From: Piper betle
Lineage: Eukaryota; Streptophyta; Magnoliopsida; Piperales; Piperaceae
Assembly: GCA_033002965.1 (NCBI GenBank)
Contig: JAURVB010000181.1
Coordinates: 25,006 to 89,005, forward strand
Length of the DNA: 64,000 nt
Reading direction: 5' to 3'
Shown piece by piece: positions 10,467-22,465 of this stretch. Each line of letters begins with the position of its first letter. Position 1 is the stretch's first letter. The notes under the pieces are model-generated. The model did no database searches. It was not told the DNA's origin and was given only the letters and a program-made list of their open reading frames with translations. A program made the position numbers and the translations under genes.

Positions 10467-10995
10467 GACTATCTTAGCCAAGGGCAGATAAGATTTCTGT
10501 CTCAAACTTTAATCTAGATCGTTCGATTACAAGAACGACCCAAATTTGATAAAAAAAATAAAAAATAAAAAACAAAACACCCCCACCACAACTATCATTT
10601 AGTATGTAGTTAATAATAATATTTATTTATAATTTTAAATGTATTTCGAGTAGGCAAGTGATATTTTAATCTAGATCGTTCGATTATAAGGATGACCCAA
10701 ATTTGATAAAAAAATAAAAAAATAAAAAAACAAAAATACCCCCACCAAAACTATCATTTAGTTGGTAGTTAATAATAATATTTATTTATGATTTTAAATG
10801 TATTTTGACTAAGCATGTGATATTATATATATTATTATTTTATATTATCGAGTCGAGCTACGAGTCGAATTCGAGTCGAGTTTGAGTTATAACTGAGTCG
10901 AGTCAAGTCGAACACTACCTTATTCAAACTCGACTTGTAGGATTCGAGTTCGAGCTTGAGCATTTAAATGACAAGTTGAACGGTGCCGAATACCA
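10464..10995 (+). repeat. Dispersed GAGTCGAG-rich repeat with internal 157-bp duplication
   Basis: A segment beginning AATCTAGATCGTTCGATTA at 10511 is repeated in tandem at 10668 (period 157 bp). It is followed by a stretch of overlapping GAGTCGAG/CGAGTTCGAG motifs at about 10850-10960. An inverted, shorter copy lies at about 17330-17850, so this is a dispersed repeat, probably a non-autonomous transposon. No terminal inverted repeats were identified. Confidence 0.6.
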
Positions 10996-11256
10996 AATAC
11001 TAACGAGCTGGCTCGCTCAATTAGCAATCCGTAGGACACCACATAAGGCAATAATAATGCTACAAGTGTATGCATGCACCCCCTACTGGTAATCAATTAT
11101 TCAAGGTCCATCCTCTCACTAAAATTATATTTAATGACCTCTCACCTACTCCTTTTGACTTGGGAGCATAGTTATTAGGGTAAAGATTTCCCACGCCTGA
11201 GGCAGGAAATCTTTACTTGCGCCCATCTTCATTGTGGCCGTCCGCTCATTAGGAGG

Positions 11257-11268
11257 GCTCTGATACTA
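11257..11268 (-). other. Primer-binding-site remnant (tRNA-iMet)
   Basis: Plus strand GCTCTGATACTA; its complement TAGTATCAGAGC differs by one base from the canonical site. It lies four bases outside the LTR tip at 11273. The LTR at 11273-14218 was therefore a 5' LTR of a minus-strand element whose interior lay to the left. Confidence 0.65.
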
Positions 11269-11272
11269 ATTC

Positions 11273-14218
11273 TGTAACACCCCAAATCCGGTCCACACTC
11301 GTGAACCGAACTGGCATGTTAAAGGCCCCGGTTAGGTCGGCTAACCTGAACCCAACTCATGTAGATCTAATCTTGGCGTCTTAAGATGAAGATACGACTC
11401 GCCATATATGGATGAATGCTCAGAATCCTAATATGATACTACATGGAAAACATGCAACCAAATTACACGCCAACAACAATTGCAATAAATCAATAGAAAT
11501 TCCAAAAATAAAATGGACAGAGTCTTCCTTAAAAGTGCAATTAGGGGCCACCCTGTCAAAATCAAAATATGCAAATATATATTTATATATAAACAATTTC
11601 ATTCACTCAGAATCTAATCTACTGTATACTCATTCTGAAACTTGGGTCTCAACCCACCATGCTTCCACTACATAATCTATTCATGTTTCACATCATGTCA
11701 TCATGTCTTAGCATTCAATTACGTCCTATCATCATATCTTAAGCATTTAATCACATCATATCATGTCTTAGCAATTAATCACATCATTCTTAATGTAATA
11801 GACATCATAACAAAATGATAACCACTTCATCAACTGACATTTGTGCAAGCGACATCAGTTCTCCTCTGTTCAGGCTGGCACGTCCAACTCGTGATTACCA
11901 CCTACATATAGTATAAAAATGTCAATAACAAGCATTACTAGTCCAAAATATAACTATAGCAAGCTGGCTATGGGAGCAAACTTTCATATGAAAGAAAACA
12001 TCTGTTTACTTCATCAGAACTCTCTGAAGGGCACCTACTGAGGAGCCACTAGGCTACAAACCCGGTAGCATCCTGAGTTGGCTACTTTGCTGATGCCTCT
12101 CTGGCATTTTTATCATTTCATTTTTCTCTGGTCCTTCGGGACTACATACATATCCTAAGCCCTCTCCTTACCTCCATAATTCTCTTGGCCTTGAGCACGA
12201 ATGCAGAGTACTCTCAGGCAGTCACCTTTAGTACCCTTTGAACCATAAGTCCAGACATGCACTGTACTAAACAGTACCCATAAACCTCCACATTCTCTGA
12301 ATGTGAGGAAGTCAAATGCGGAGTTATTAGGATCCTTCAGGAATGGAACAGTCCAATCACTAATTCAGAGCCCGCTTTGATTGTCAAGGCATCCGCTCAT
12401 GGTACATGCAGTCAGTTTCTCCATCTCTCGTCTCACTGAAAGCTCGATAAAATTATATATATAAGCGTGGGAAGAGATTCATATAATAGGCCCGAAGGCA
12501 GCTTGTGATAGATCTTATTTTCGAAATCATCCTCGAAGGATCTCATCCTCGAGGGATTATTAATCCGAAAAACTGTTCGGTTAAATGGCCAAGTTAAGTG
12601 GGATCCGATAAAAAGCCACTTAACCCGTCTTGTAGGCAATAAAACCAACATACAATAAAATAGAGTAAAAACAGTGGCAAGTCCTAAACGGACTTGGTAC
12701 AAGTTCCAAGCGTGTCATTGCGCCTAGGCGGCGAGCCCCTACTTTGTAACTACACATCAAAACTAAATACTAATGCCCACTAACTAAATGATGCATCAAA
12801 CTCAATGAACATTACACACAACACAATCATCATTTATTAAATAATCATCAACAAAATATCCCTAGATAATTCTATTCACACTGATTTTATTATATTTTTC
12901 TAAGTTATGTTACAGCTAATTAGCATGCTCAAGGTTAATTAACCTACTTAGATCACCAACATTTATCCATTACCAATCATATCATGCATATCATTACTTC
13001 TTTCACGCTCAGAATTTTATCATGGCAATCAATCAATCTTATCATGTTGTGCTAATAATCATCAATTTTAAATAACTAACTCAGAGGTAATTATACCTCT
13101 CATCATCAACAATCGGCGACAGCTAGGGTTTTCTCGCGTGTCTCGGAGTTTGAATTTGGTGCTCGTCGGCATCCAAAATTTGATCAGGTTCAACTGGATG
13201 TGCTTCGCGGTAGATCTAGTGAATTCCACCGAATCCAATTGTCTCGGCAGGTTTCGGCAGTTTTTCAACTGTTTCCACTTGTTTTCCAGCAACTTCTGGC
13301 AATTTTTCGGCGGCAGTCGCCAGCGGCGTCTATTGGCCGGATATTGGTCATATAGGGTACCATTGGCACTGGCTCGGTGAGCCCGACACATCTAGGACGT
13401 TGACGTGGCTTGTGGAGGTGGCGGCTTGCCAAAAAGGGCAAAAACAGGGTAATCAATGGTGGGTGGCTAGATCCTGCTGGCCTGGATGGTAATGGCCTCC
13501 GCTCCGGTCGGAAAAGATCACTGGAGGGTCGAGGGTGTTGAGGCTACCACCCGATCGTGGTGGCGACGGGTTGTCGGCAATGCGATCAACGACGGAACCG
13601 CAGCGCAAAGGCGTGGCTTCCTCCCATCGCGGCGGCTAGATGGTGGTCGGGCCTGGTCTAGGGGGCACGGCGACGCCGTGGTGGGGCTAGGCAGTGCCAA
13701 CCTGTGGCAGGGTGGCGTCCACGGTAGTGACAACAATGCGCATGGCGGTGGCGTCAGAGCAAGGGTTTGGGCGAGGAAGAAGAAAAGGTCGGGGGTGTTT
13801 GGTGGCAAACTCGTAAATAAGACTTGACTCGTCTCCGGCTTGAGTCAAGAATAATAACTAAGTCGTAGAAAATTCTTTAAAAATCCATAAATTCGGGAAA
13901 AATCCCATAAAATAAAACAACACCAAAACATCATAATGACATGCTCTATAACTAACAACCCACCCAAACTGCCCCATAATGTGTCCTAACGTGGTAAATA
14001 GCCTAACACTAATTATACGATCTACTATATATAAAAAATAAATAAATTGGCATACTCTCATATATTCTGATAACTCATTCTTTTCTATTATACTCATGAC
14101 GTTATCATCATATACTTGGGTACGCATGGCTCATACACGTGACTGGCGTTGACTCAATATACGTATCCTAAAACATACTCAACTCGAAAATAATGGTCAA
14201 CCCGACGTGGGTTTTACA
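11273..14218 (-). mobile_element. Family 1 Gypsy LTR, minus orientation (~2.95 kb)
   Basis: Plus-strand tips are TGTAACACCCC (11273) and GGGTTTTACA (14218). It is collinear, reversed, with the LTR of the chromodomain element at 46074-49153 and the solo LTR at 35086-39645. Shared landmarks are the GC-rich block (about 13100-13860), the 'ctcgaggatgagatcc' motif (about 12535-12560 reversed) and the TATA box. The interior of its element is gone apart from a PBS remnant. The flanking five bases (aattc and aaaag) do not match. Confidence 0.82.
12453..12465 (-). promoter_or_regulatory. Family 1 LTR TATA box
   Basis: Minus strand TTATATATATAA. It is followed by the conserved TTTATCGAG..TTTCAGTGAGA, as in the sister LTRs at 36811 and 47911. 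Confidence 0.55.
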
Positions 14219-15185
14219 AAAAGCTCCCTAATAAACCCTTGCAGCACACAGCCCCAAACCTCTCCATGCCTCTGCCGCCTCCTCCACCTCCTCTCCATTG
14301 CCTCTGCCAATGCCAGAGCTCGACGCCTCTCCATTGCCTCTGCTGTCTCCCACTGCCTCTCCATACATTGCCACTGCCACCTCTCCGTACCGTCGGCCAT
14401 TCTCGATCCTCGCCCCTTGGACCCCCTTGCCTCAACTGCCAGCCACCCTCAAGCCCCATGCACCCACCAGCCCACCGTCGATTGCCCTCGGCCCCCGCTT
14501 GTCGACCTCAACACCTTGCATTGCAGTGATCCTATTCAAACTACTCTCACCAGGGCATTCTTACTATTTGGGTTGTTGCAATTGGGATCCACATACACAC
14601 AAGTTAATCTGGGTAATCAGAATCAATTCTCTTCCATCCAAGATTGTGAGCCCTCTTTTCATTTCTTTAGTTTCTTCCAAGCAGTGGTGAATCAGATAGT
14701 GCTTCTTGCTTTAGCGCCGAACACATAGTTGCTGCCTCCACTAGAAATATTCTCTTACATTAGTAGGAGCTAGAAACATAGTTCAGCCGATCTCTGACAC
14801 CCACCGATGGGCACCATTCGAGCTCTTCTTTGTTCACATTAATGGAGCTTTTATAAGGTATAGTTAGTTTTTTGAAAAAATAAAAATGTCTTTGTTGGTT
14901 GAATTAAATGATGAATTTTGGTAACGAATTGATAATGCTGTCGATTAGGATGATGGATTGAAGTTTATGTGCATTTGTATCATTAGTTTGACGGAATAGG
15001 GTAAAATTATAGTACCTACACTGGTATTATGCGCTGACAATGTTTACTTTGCTTGCAGTGGTATTATGCGCTCACAATTTTTACTTTGCTTGTAGTGGTC
15101 TTATTTTTGCATTTTTTTGCTTGTTTATCTAAGTGGCCAAGGATAAACTTGAGTTGGTGAGACAAGGATAAAGTCAGAGGTCTTT
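14219..15185. other. Low-complexity CCTCTGCC-rich and non-coding DNA
   Basis: About 14230-14520 is C/T-rich, with repeated 'cctctgcc/ctccattgcc' units and many overlapping open frames that look like composition effects. The rest shows no feature apart from a short duplicated 'tggtattatgcgct-acaa' stretch near 15023-15095. Confidence 0.55.
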
Positions 15186-16045
15186 ATGGAAGAAATTGTT
15201 GAGGATAATAGTAAGAAATATTTTGACAATATAAATGAGGTGACAAAAGGCATAAATAGAGATGAAGGGTACCAACATCAGCTGTATCAGTCATTAGTGC
15301 CTTGTATAGGAATGAAGTTTGATTCAATTGAAGAAGCATATTCTTTTTATAATGGATATAGAAAAATGAAAGGGTTTGGAATTAGAAAAGTACTTCCCAT
15401 TATGATAAAATATAAATACTATATGCAGTAAGTTTTTTGTTTGTGAAAAACAAGGTACAAAGAGGACCAATGACAAGAGAGAAGTTGAAAAAGATGTTAA
15501 AGAAACAGCAGATAAGCAACAAGAATGCAATGCAAGAATGTTAATTAAATTAAATGAGGGAGGTAATTGGACAGTGGATATCTTTGATGACATGCATTTG
15601 CATGAGTTTGCATCTCTATCCAAAATATCAAAGATCAGTTCTCATAAGAAAATGACGTCAGTTTCAGAAAATTGGATTGATGAACTCTATAATTGTGGCA
15701 TTGGACCATAAAAATTTCAAGGGTTTTAAATTATTGTGGTGATGGTTTGGAGGGAGGTTTTACTTCTAGTTGTAGAAATCATTTGGCGAAGGGAAGAAAA
15801 TAATGCTGGTCGTCAATGTAATGAAAGTGGTAGAATACTTTCAAAGTAAAATAGGGGTTGAAGAAGGTTTTTTCTTTAAGATGAAAATTGATGAAAATAA
15901 ACCAAGTTGGAAGTGTTTATTGGGCTGATAATAAGGCAAGTATGACATATATGCAATTTGGAGATGTTATTGTTTTTGATGTGACATACAATACAAACAG
16001 TTTTAAGATGTTCTTTGCTCCCTTCACTAGCATTAATCATCATAG
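15186..16045 (+). pseudogene. FAR1/FRS-family (MULE-derived) pseudogene
   Basis: The first 81 codons match the start of a FAR1 DNA-binding domain (residues ~40-70: GMKFDSIEEAYSFYNGY...GFGIRK). At about 15427 the frame shifts and continues open to ~15711 (FFVCEKQGTKR..., ending in the LNEGGNWTV and H-x-H style region). After further shifts, 15830-16040 reads SKIGVEEGFFFKM, then VYWADNKASMTYMQFGDVI, then FDVTYNTN and APFTSINHH. This is the start of the MULE transposase domain with its first catalytic Asp. The rest of the transposase, the SWIM finger and any intact frame are absent. FAR1 proteins are domesticated Mutator-like transposases; this may be a gene or a transposon relic. Confidence 0.72.
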
Positions 16046-17329
16046 AATGAGCCTAATGAATTAAATGGAATCTCGGAAGGGATTCAGGCAATAGCTTCAA
16101 GAATGAGCTTAATGATATTTATATTGGGGAACAAAATGAGCCCAATGACATTCAGAAGATTGTAAATGGGGACGAATTTGTGTGCATGTCACTTTGTCAA
16201 TATGACTTCTCAGGTGCTGCTGATTGTTTTACTTTGAGAGGTCGAATGTTTTTTATACAGTCAAGGTTGGTATTCATTATAGATATTGGTTCATGCAAAG
16301 CTAGTTTTGCTATCTCTTTGTGGACATTTATTATCATTCAAGCTCATGCACTCTAGGTTGCTGTTGTGGAATGTATCCCAGGGAACTCTATCTTGATGCT
16401 TTTGATTTAAAAGATGAAGGTTAGATCTTATGCTTGTGAAATGGGACATTCAATAATTTATGCTGTATGGTTCCATTTCCAAAAATACAGAGCTTGCATT
16501 TTACTTTTCCACGCCCTGCTTCAGACATTGAACAAAGCTGAAAATGCAGGCTGAAATGCAGTTTGTTCTTTATATAAAAGAAATGAAATGGTTAAAAATA
16601 TTACTTGTTCTTGATATAGAAATGAAATGGTGAAAAATATGAAAATGCAGTTTGTTCTTGATCTTATGCATGCTTGTTTTCTCTTTTTCAATTTTGGGAC
16701 GAAGGAATCTGTTTTCATGATTTCCAGGCTGCAAGGGATTGGAAAGTCTGTAAATGTTGCTGATCATTTGGTGCAAAAATTCGTTCGAGGAATTGGAAAG
16801 TATAGCTGTCCTGGTTTTAGTTCGTGTCACCTGCAAAATTAATACCATCCATCCATGCTCTTTACAAGCAAGTTTTATGGGTCAATAACTTGAACTTTTT
16901 CTGGTTTAAATTGGAAATCAATTTGATGATTGAACTCCTTAATAAATCGGTGTATTTAATTTCTACAATTGAACCATGTTTAATTAAAAAATCTGATACA
17001 ACGTCGGACCCATCCTCTCTAATAGAAAAGAAAAGACACTTCTTCAAGCCCACCTTCGGCGTCTCAAAATGCTTTTCTAGGATGTTCTTTCTACACACTA
17101 CTCAAATCTACGACACTGACTAATATAGCATAGCATCATCCAAAAGTGTCTACTATCTCTATGTATATATGGTCAACAATTTATGGCAAACAGTGATGTT
17201 CAGAACATCCTTGAAAATGAAAATTCCAGTTACCAACATATCACACAAATAACATGCTCTAATTTTAGAGTAGAAGATTTAGGGGGGGAAGAAACGATTT
17301 TAGGTGTGGGGGTAGTTTAGTAATAAAAA
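16046..17329. other. Non-coding DNA downstream of the FRS pseudogene
   Basis: No recognisable gene. Around 16555-16665 a ~60-bp stretch (gcagtttgttcttta/gat..aaatgaaatggt) is imperfectly duplicated. Short open frames on both strands lack motifs. Confidence 0.5.
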
Positions 17330-17850
17330 TTTATCAAGTTCTCTAGTCGAGTAAATATTACAAAATATATTTCAAAAAATATTAAAAAAATATAGTAAAA
17401 TACCATAAAATAAAATTTAGAATTAGAACTTGATTATTTTATTTTATGATATTTTATTATATTTTTTTCATATTTTTCGGGATGTATTATATAATATTGA
17501 CTCAAGTCGAGAACAAGTCAAAATTTTATTACAAAACTACCCCCATACCTAAACTCGTAGCTTTACTTGAACTCAACTTGTCTTGTAACTCAACTTGAAC
17601 AATACTAGATAATATAATATAATAATATACATAATATCACTTGTCTACTCAAAATACATTTAAAATCATAAATAAATATTATTATTGACTATATACTAAA
17701 TGATGGTGGTGGTGGGGGTGTTTTATTTTTTGTTTTTTCTTTTTTTTATCAAATCTAGATCATCTTTATAATCGAATGATCCAGATTAAAGTTTGTGACC
17801 AAAATATTATCTTCCCAACTAAGATAGTCTTTATATATTTGCCCTCAGCT
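17330..17850 (-). repeat. Inverted copy of the 10.5-11.0 kb dispersed repeat
   Basis: Read in reverse it carries the same order as 10464-10900: the AAGACTATCTTAG-like start, TTTAATCTAGATC-like block, A-rich tract, CCCCCACCA, ATAATAATATTTATTT and GAGTCGAG-like motifs. It has only one copy of the 157-bp unit. Together the copies form an inverted pair about 6.4 kb apart. Confidence 0.55.
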
Positions 17851-17921
17851 AAAATAGTATATATATTAATAAAGTTAATTATAATTAGTTATATTTATTT
17901 ATATATAATGAAATAACAAAG

Positions 17922-17992
17922 TAACGGGATAGTTCAGTCGGGAGAGCGTGCTGAAGATCTAAAGGTCAAATGTTTAATCCATGCTCATCGCA
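17922..17992 (+). pseudogene. tRNA-Phe(GAA) pseudogene
   Basis: The stretch from GGGATAGTTCAGTCGGGAGA through CTGAAGATCTAAAGGTC to ATCCATGCTCATCGCA follows the plant nuclear tRNA-Phe gene. It covers the D arm, the GAA anticodon in CTGAAGAT, the T arm and the acceptor end. The 5' acceptor strand is damaged, about 3 bases of the anticodon stem are missing and the B box is mutated (TGTTTAATCC for TGTTCGATCC). It could be a retrotransposed copy or a SINE head, but no SINE tail is evident. Confidence 0.72.
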
Positions 17993-18059
17993 TTATTTAA
18001 TATCGTTTTTGTTAGATTTGCCTTCCATTATTAATAATCGAACTCATCAAAATAAAACA

Positions 18060-18230
18060 ATTTAAGTGTATTCGAACTCGAATAACATAAAAAATATTCG
18101 AGTCAATTTCGAGTATATATATTCAAAACTCGTTCAATCTCGAGTAGAATTCGAACAAACTTTAAACTATTTGAATCGAATTCAAAAACAAGCTAAACTC
18201 GACCCGTTCACTCGTTAAGCAACCCTACTT
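18060..18230. repeat. TCGAG/CGAAT-rich stretch
   Basis: Repeated TTCGAACTCGAAT, TTCGAGT and CTCGAGTAGAATTCGAA motifs resemble the GAGTCGAG block of the dispersed repeats nearby. No boundaries could be fixed. Confidence 0.4.
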
Positions 18231-18789
18231 CCAACCTTCTCAAAGATCATTAAGGCTATTAATTCAACACCTTTCAAAAGCAAATAAGGACCAATGCTTG
18301 ACCTTCAAGATGACCACTAATTAATTCATCTCCTTTGCCATATATGGCTACCCAAAGACAAGCCAAACCTTCAACATGGTTTGCACCAAGCATGCAACTC
18401 CCCAAAATCGATTCGTTATCAAACAACATCAAAATACTAATATGGATTTAACTAATTCTTAAATCCATTAAGTTGGATAACCCAAACTTAAGGGGAAGAA
18501 TTCTAAATCTCTTGCACATACAATGCATGATTGAGCTACATTATCTTAGTAGGATATGACGTGGATGATGCAAACAAGCACACCAAAAATAACTAAGTAA
18601 TGATAAAAATTTAAAACAGATACTTTCCCGTGTAAAGACGATAAAAAGCCAACATGTATAAATAATAATGTAATATCAACTATAAGGGATATATCTGATG
18701 ACAAATAAGTTAAATTCACTGATCACAACTAGTTAACAAAGGTCTTGGCTATATAAACTGATAACAAATAAAATAACTGATAACGAAGT
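18231..18789. other. Non-coding DNA
   Basis: Nothing recognised on either strand. Confidence 0.5.
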
Positions 18790-20333
18790 TCCATTGCAAC
18801 TCATCTAGTCTAGATGAAGAGAAACAACTAAAAAATACAAGTATGATATAGCCAAAGCATGTCCAACATTCAAACAAATTGGTAACACCGGGAGTACAAA
18901 ACAAAATACCAAATCCATATATGCGAACATCACCACTCCTTTGCCAAACTCTCCATCATTTACAATATATAGTAGAAAACGCCAGTAATAAATACTACTA
19001 ATCCGGAAATAATAACTAAACAAACTAACAAATAAGAGATAGCTCTTATGAAAAACAAAACAATAATATAATCCAATCATAATATTCAAAGGGCATCTAC
19101 CAGAGAGCCACCCAATGTAAACATGACATCTTAAACTAAATTGGTAAAATGCAACTATTGGCAATGCTACCCACAACAATATCAATTACTATCCCATTCT
19201 CAAAAATCCATTATCGTAAGCTCTTTTCAAACCTCGATATCACAACTAACCAAGAACACAAAAGCAAATACTTTCAGGTAATTGTCTTCGATACCCTCCA
19301 ATACCACAAGTCTAGACATATGCTTTATACAAACGTACCCGTCTACTTCATGTCTGTCCGAGTATAAGAAAGCTCAAGGTATAGAGCAATTAGAATCCCA
19401 AAGGAATGGTAGGAGTTGCACTCTCACCACAAGAGCTTATTGCAATCTACACATGCACTGTCTCATATGTAAGATCAAATATACCAACTCTTGGTCCACA
19501 AAAATTTGATGAAAACCACATACAAGCTTCAGAAATGAATTTATGAATAGCATCGAAGCGACTTCAAGGAGAATTAAGTTAAAAAATAATACGAGGGATC
19601 TCATTCTCAAAGGGATATTTAACTCGGAAGTAAAAATGTGGTTAAATGACCAGTATGGAGCGCAATCCAACAAAATAGTCTCTCTACATGTCCTACGACC
19701 TGCATATTGAAACAATGATAAAGTACAGCAATAAATACAGGAAGCGAGTCCCAACAGTCTTGGTAGAATAACCAATCATCACACAGTTTTAGCCAGCAAG
19801 CCCTTACTCCGATCTCACACAAACAATAGTGCTCACTATATTACATGATGCATGACTGAGGTGAATGAATGCTAGCACATTCACACAAACCAAAGCAAAG
19901 AGTAAATTGAGAGCTAAATCAATGCAACAAGCGAAAAATGAGTAAAAACAACAAAGGGCTAACGTGAAGAACTAACAATGCCAACAAACAACGAATGGTG
20001 CAAACAACGAAAGGAAAGGAGAATGAACTAACACCCTAGAGCAAGTAATAAGTCTAACAACTGGCTAGAATTAGAAGAGGGCAACAACAATTTAATTGGT
20101 TACAACTAAATAAATCACGAAACAAGTCATGATAAATAGATACAAATCCGCTAATTAATACAAATGCAATCAGTGGATAATCAAAAATAATGCTAGCTAA
20201 TATTCACTGATAGTAATAACAGAGAAAGGGCCAATGCTACTAGCAACCTAGGCCATGATCAATCACATTGGATGTAAATAACTCTAAATTAAATAATCAA
20301 GTTATAAACATCAAGTAAAACAAATGCGAATTC
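18790..20333 (-). mobile_element. Very degraded family 1-like LTR sequence
   Basis: Two islands match landmarks of the LTR at 11273-14218 in the same order and orientation. One is 'gagggatctcattctcaaaggg...gttaaatgaccag' (about 19590-19650), against the conserved 'ggatctcatcctcgaggga...gttaaatggccaa'. The other is 'cagcaagcccttactccgat' (about 19795-19815), against 'cggcgagcccctactttg'. The ends are not resolved and the rest is too diverged to align by eye. Confidence 0.4.
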
Positions 20334-20990
20334 TGACACGCCAAATCTGGTTCGAACACGAACCAAACTGGTTGCATCATACTTGAACTAGATAAATGAT
20401 CTTCTAACATAGTGACCCAAACCCATCTTGGTGTCAAGAGACTGTGGCACCAAAACTAGGCAGACAAATGAATATACAAGGCACTCAGGCTGGCAATCAT
20501 ACCATCAAACACCAAGTACACACTGCCCAAATGCATACTCAACATCTAAGTGATGTGTATGTAGTAGCTGTCAACCTTTATGCACCCGAATTACAAAGGC
20601 CACTCAAACCTGCATGAACTCCAGCAGTCTCCCTTATAAATGGAGCATACAGCTAAACAAACGGCTAAAAATAACAAATAAATTACCATACAAACATCTT
20701 AAATCAGATTACACACAAAGGAAGCACATAATTCTATCACTTAGGGGTTTTGCACACCTTAAGGAGACTCATGGTACATAAAATACCATTAGTGCGGGCT
20801 CCTCCAATCTATGAGCTAAATTTCATAACCTACAAAAGTAACATGGGGAATATGTACTTTGTGTTTCTTTCAGCATCCTATGGACTTTGGGGTTTGGAGA
20901 ACACCTGCACAAAATATTTAGACCTACATACCCTAGAGCATTCCTCCTGCAACCAGAAAACACAATTTTAAGAAACTATTCAACACAACC
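20334..20990 (-). mobile_element. Second degraded family 1-like LTR tip
   Basis: TGACACGCCAAATCTGG, followed by 'gaaccaaactgg' and 'cttggtgtcaagag', parallels the tip TGTAACACCCCAAATCCGG...gaaccgaactgg...cttggcgtcttaag at 11273. It is cut off where Athila-like gag sequence begins, around 21000-21050. Confidence 0.45.
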
Positions 20991-21049
20991 ACTCATCACG
21001 TCTTTGACATTCGGATCAACCATCTAGAACAATTATGATGTTATAGACA

Positions 21050-21240
21050 ATTTTTCATGGAATAACCCCAATTTTTCATGGAATAATTCTTCACAATCAG
21101 TTGCTGTCCCCAATAATCCACCACTACCATCACAGCATTATCAACCCCCTTAACTTTCTTTTCAGCAACAACAACAACTACATTTGATCCAATACATTGG
21201 TTAGCTTACTCTGAAGCAAAGGGAAAGAATAAGATGAAGT
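21050..21240 (+). pseudogene. Athila-like gag fragment
   Basis: Translates as FSWNNSSQSV, then a stop-interrupted PSQHYQPP and QQQQQ run. This is the same segment as in the gag at 4016-4921. It jumps directly to a 'NIHWLAYSEAKG'-like tail, so the section between the Q-rich region and the C-terminus is deleted. Confidence 0.65.
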
Positions 21241-21283
21241 ACTTATAGATGAGGTCGAAGAAAAGGTACCATTTCCTTCTAGA

Positions 21284-22048
21284 TTGAGGAAACAAAGTGA
21301 TGAAAAATATTTCAAAAAATTTCTTGATATATTTAAGAAATTACAAATTAACATAACTTTTGCTGAAGCACTTGAACAGATGCCTAGTTATGTAAAATAC
21401 TTGAAGGATATTTTAGCAAAGAAAATGAGAGTATATGACAATGAAGTTGTAGCCATGACAGAGGAATGTAGTGCTGTCCTCCAAAGAAAACTACCTCCTA
21501 AGATAAAAGACCTTGGAAAATTTGTGATTCCATGTTCAATTGGAGGAAATGTTCATTGTAATGCTTTATGTGACTTAGGTTCTAGCATTAATCTTATGCC
21601 TTTTTCTGTTTTCAAAAGGTTAGGAATCAAGGATATTGCTCCTACCAACATCACACTACAGTTGGCTGACTGATCATTGGTATATCCTAAAGGAGTCATT
21701 GAAGATGTTTTAATAAAGGTTGACAAGTTTATCTTTCCTGCAGATTTTGTAGTGCTTGAAATGGAAGGAAGGAATGATGATATACCACTCATTGTCGGGA
21801 GAGGTTTCTTGGCAACGGGGAGAACACTGATCGACGTAGCCGCTGGAAAACTTACACTTAGGGTAAACAACGATTATGTCACATACAACATTTTTAAATC
21901 CATGAATTGCCCGGATGCAACATATGATTGTTCTAGAATTGAACTAAGTGATAAAATAATGTACAAAGGGGATCAGTTGAGTGATTCATTACATAAAGCC
22001 ATAAATTCTCTTTGTGAAGAAGATATTGATGTGGATGAGATGGTTTAA
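21284..22048 (+). pseudogene. Athila-like gag-protease region with one nonsense codon
   Basis: One frame interrupted by TGA at 21671-21673, where the family has an amino acid between LAD and SLVYPKG. CDLGSSINLMP (about residues 98-108 of the first part) is the protease active-site region in its Athila DLG variant. The second part has YPKGVIEDVLIKVDKFIFPA, then the flap region IPLIVGRGFLATGRTLID. The upstream helical part (EALEQMPSYVKYLKDIL) is the usual pre-protease segment. Apart from the stop it is well preserved. Further polyprotein processing is lost because pol is deleted. Confidence 0.8.
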
Positions 22049-22226
22049 GTATTAGATTCACAACCAATCTTGCCTCGAACGATTCAAAGTTGTGGAAACC
22101 TCTAGATCTACCATTCCACAAATTGCTGCCATCAGTTGAAGTACCACCTATTTTGGAGTTAAAACAACTTCCAAAACATCTCAAGTATACATTTCTTAGG
22201 GCCTAATGACACTCTTCCTGTTATTA

Positions 22227-22465
22227 TATCTTCAGAGCTAACTATGTTGCAGGAAGAGAAGCTGATTAGAATACTAAAGGATCACAAGTCAGCTATTGCT
22301 TGGACTATAGCAGACAAACATGGCATCTGGTGTGGTTGCTGGTCATTTTCTCCTGGACAGAAGTTACTTGTCCATATAGTGCAATTAAAATTAAGACTGA
22401 ACAAGGGGATCGATCATTTAAAGTCAATGAAAGAATGGGTCAAGTGCAAATTCAGTTATTCATGA
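22227..22465 (+). pseudogene. RT N-terminus fused to integrase C-terminus by deletion
   Basis: LQEEKLIRILKDHKSAIAWT.IAD is the conserved start of Athila reverse transcriptase. At about 22325-22345 it jumps to SFSPGQKLL, followed in a shifted frame by PYSAIKIKTEQG and FKVNE, the integrase C-terminal segment. The reverse transcriptase catalytic core, RNase H and integrase core (normally several kb) are all absent. Confidence 0.72.

Noticed and set aside
17922..17992. Functional tRNA-Phe gene
   Set aside because: The anticodon stem has a deletion, the acceptor 5' strand does not pair and the B box is mutated.
20334..20990. Cassandra-type TRIM or a second TRIM
   Set aside because: Only the TGACACGCC tip and a few landmarks are shared with family 1 LTRs. 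There is no 5S-like segment and no PBS next to it.
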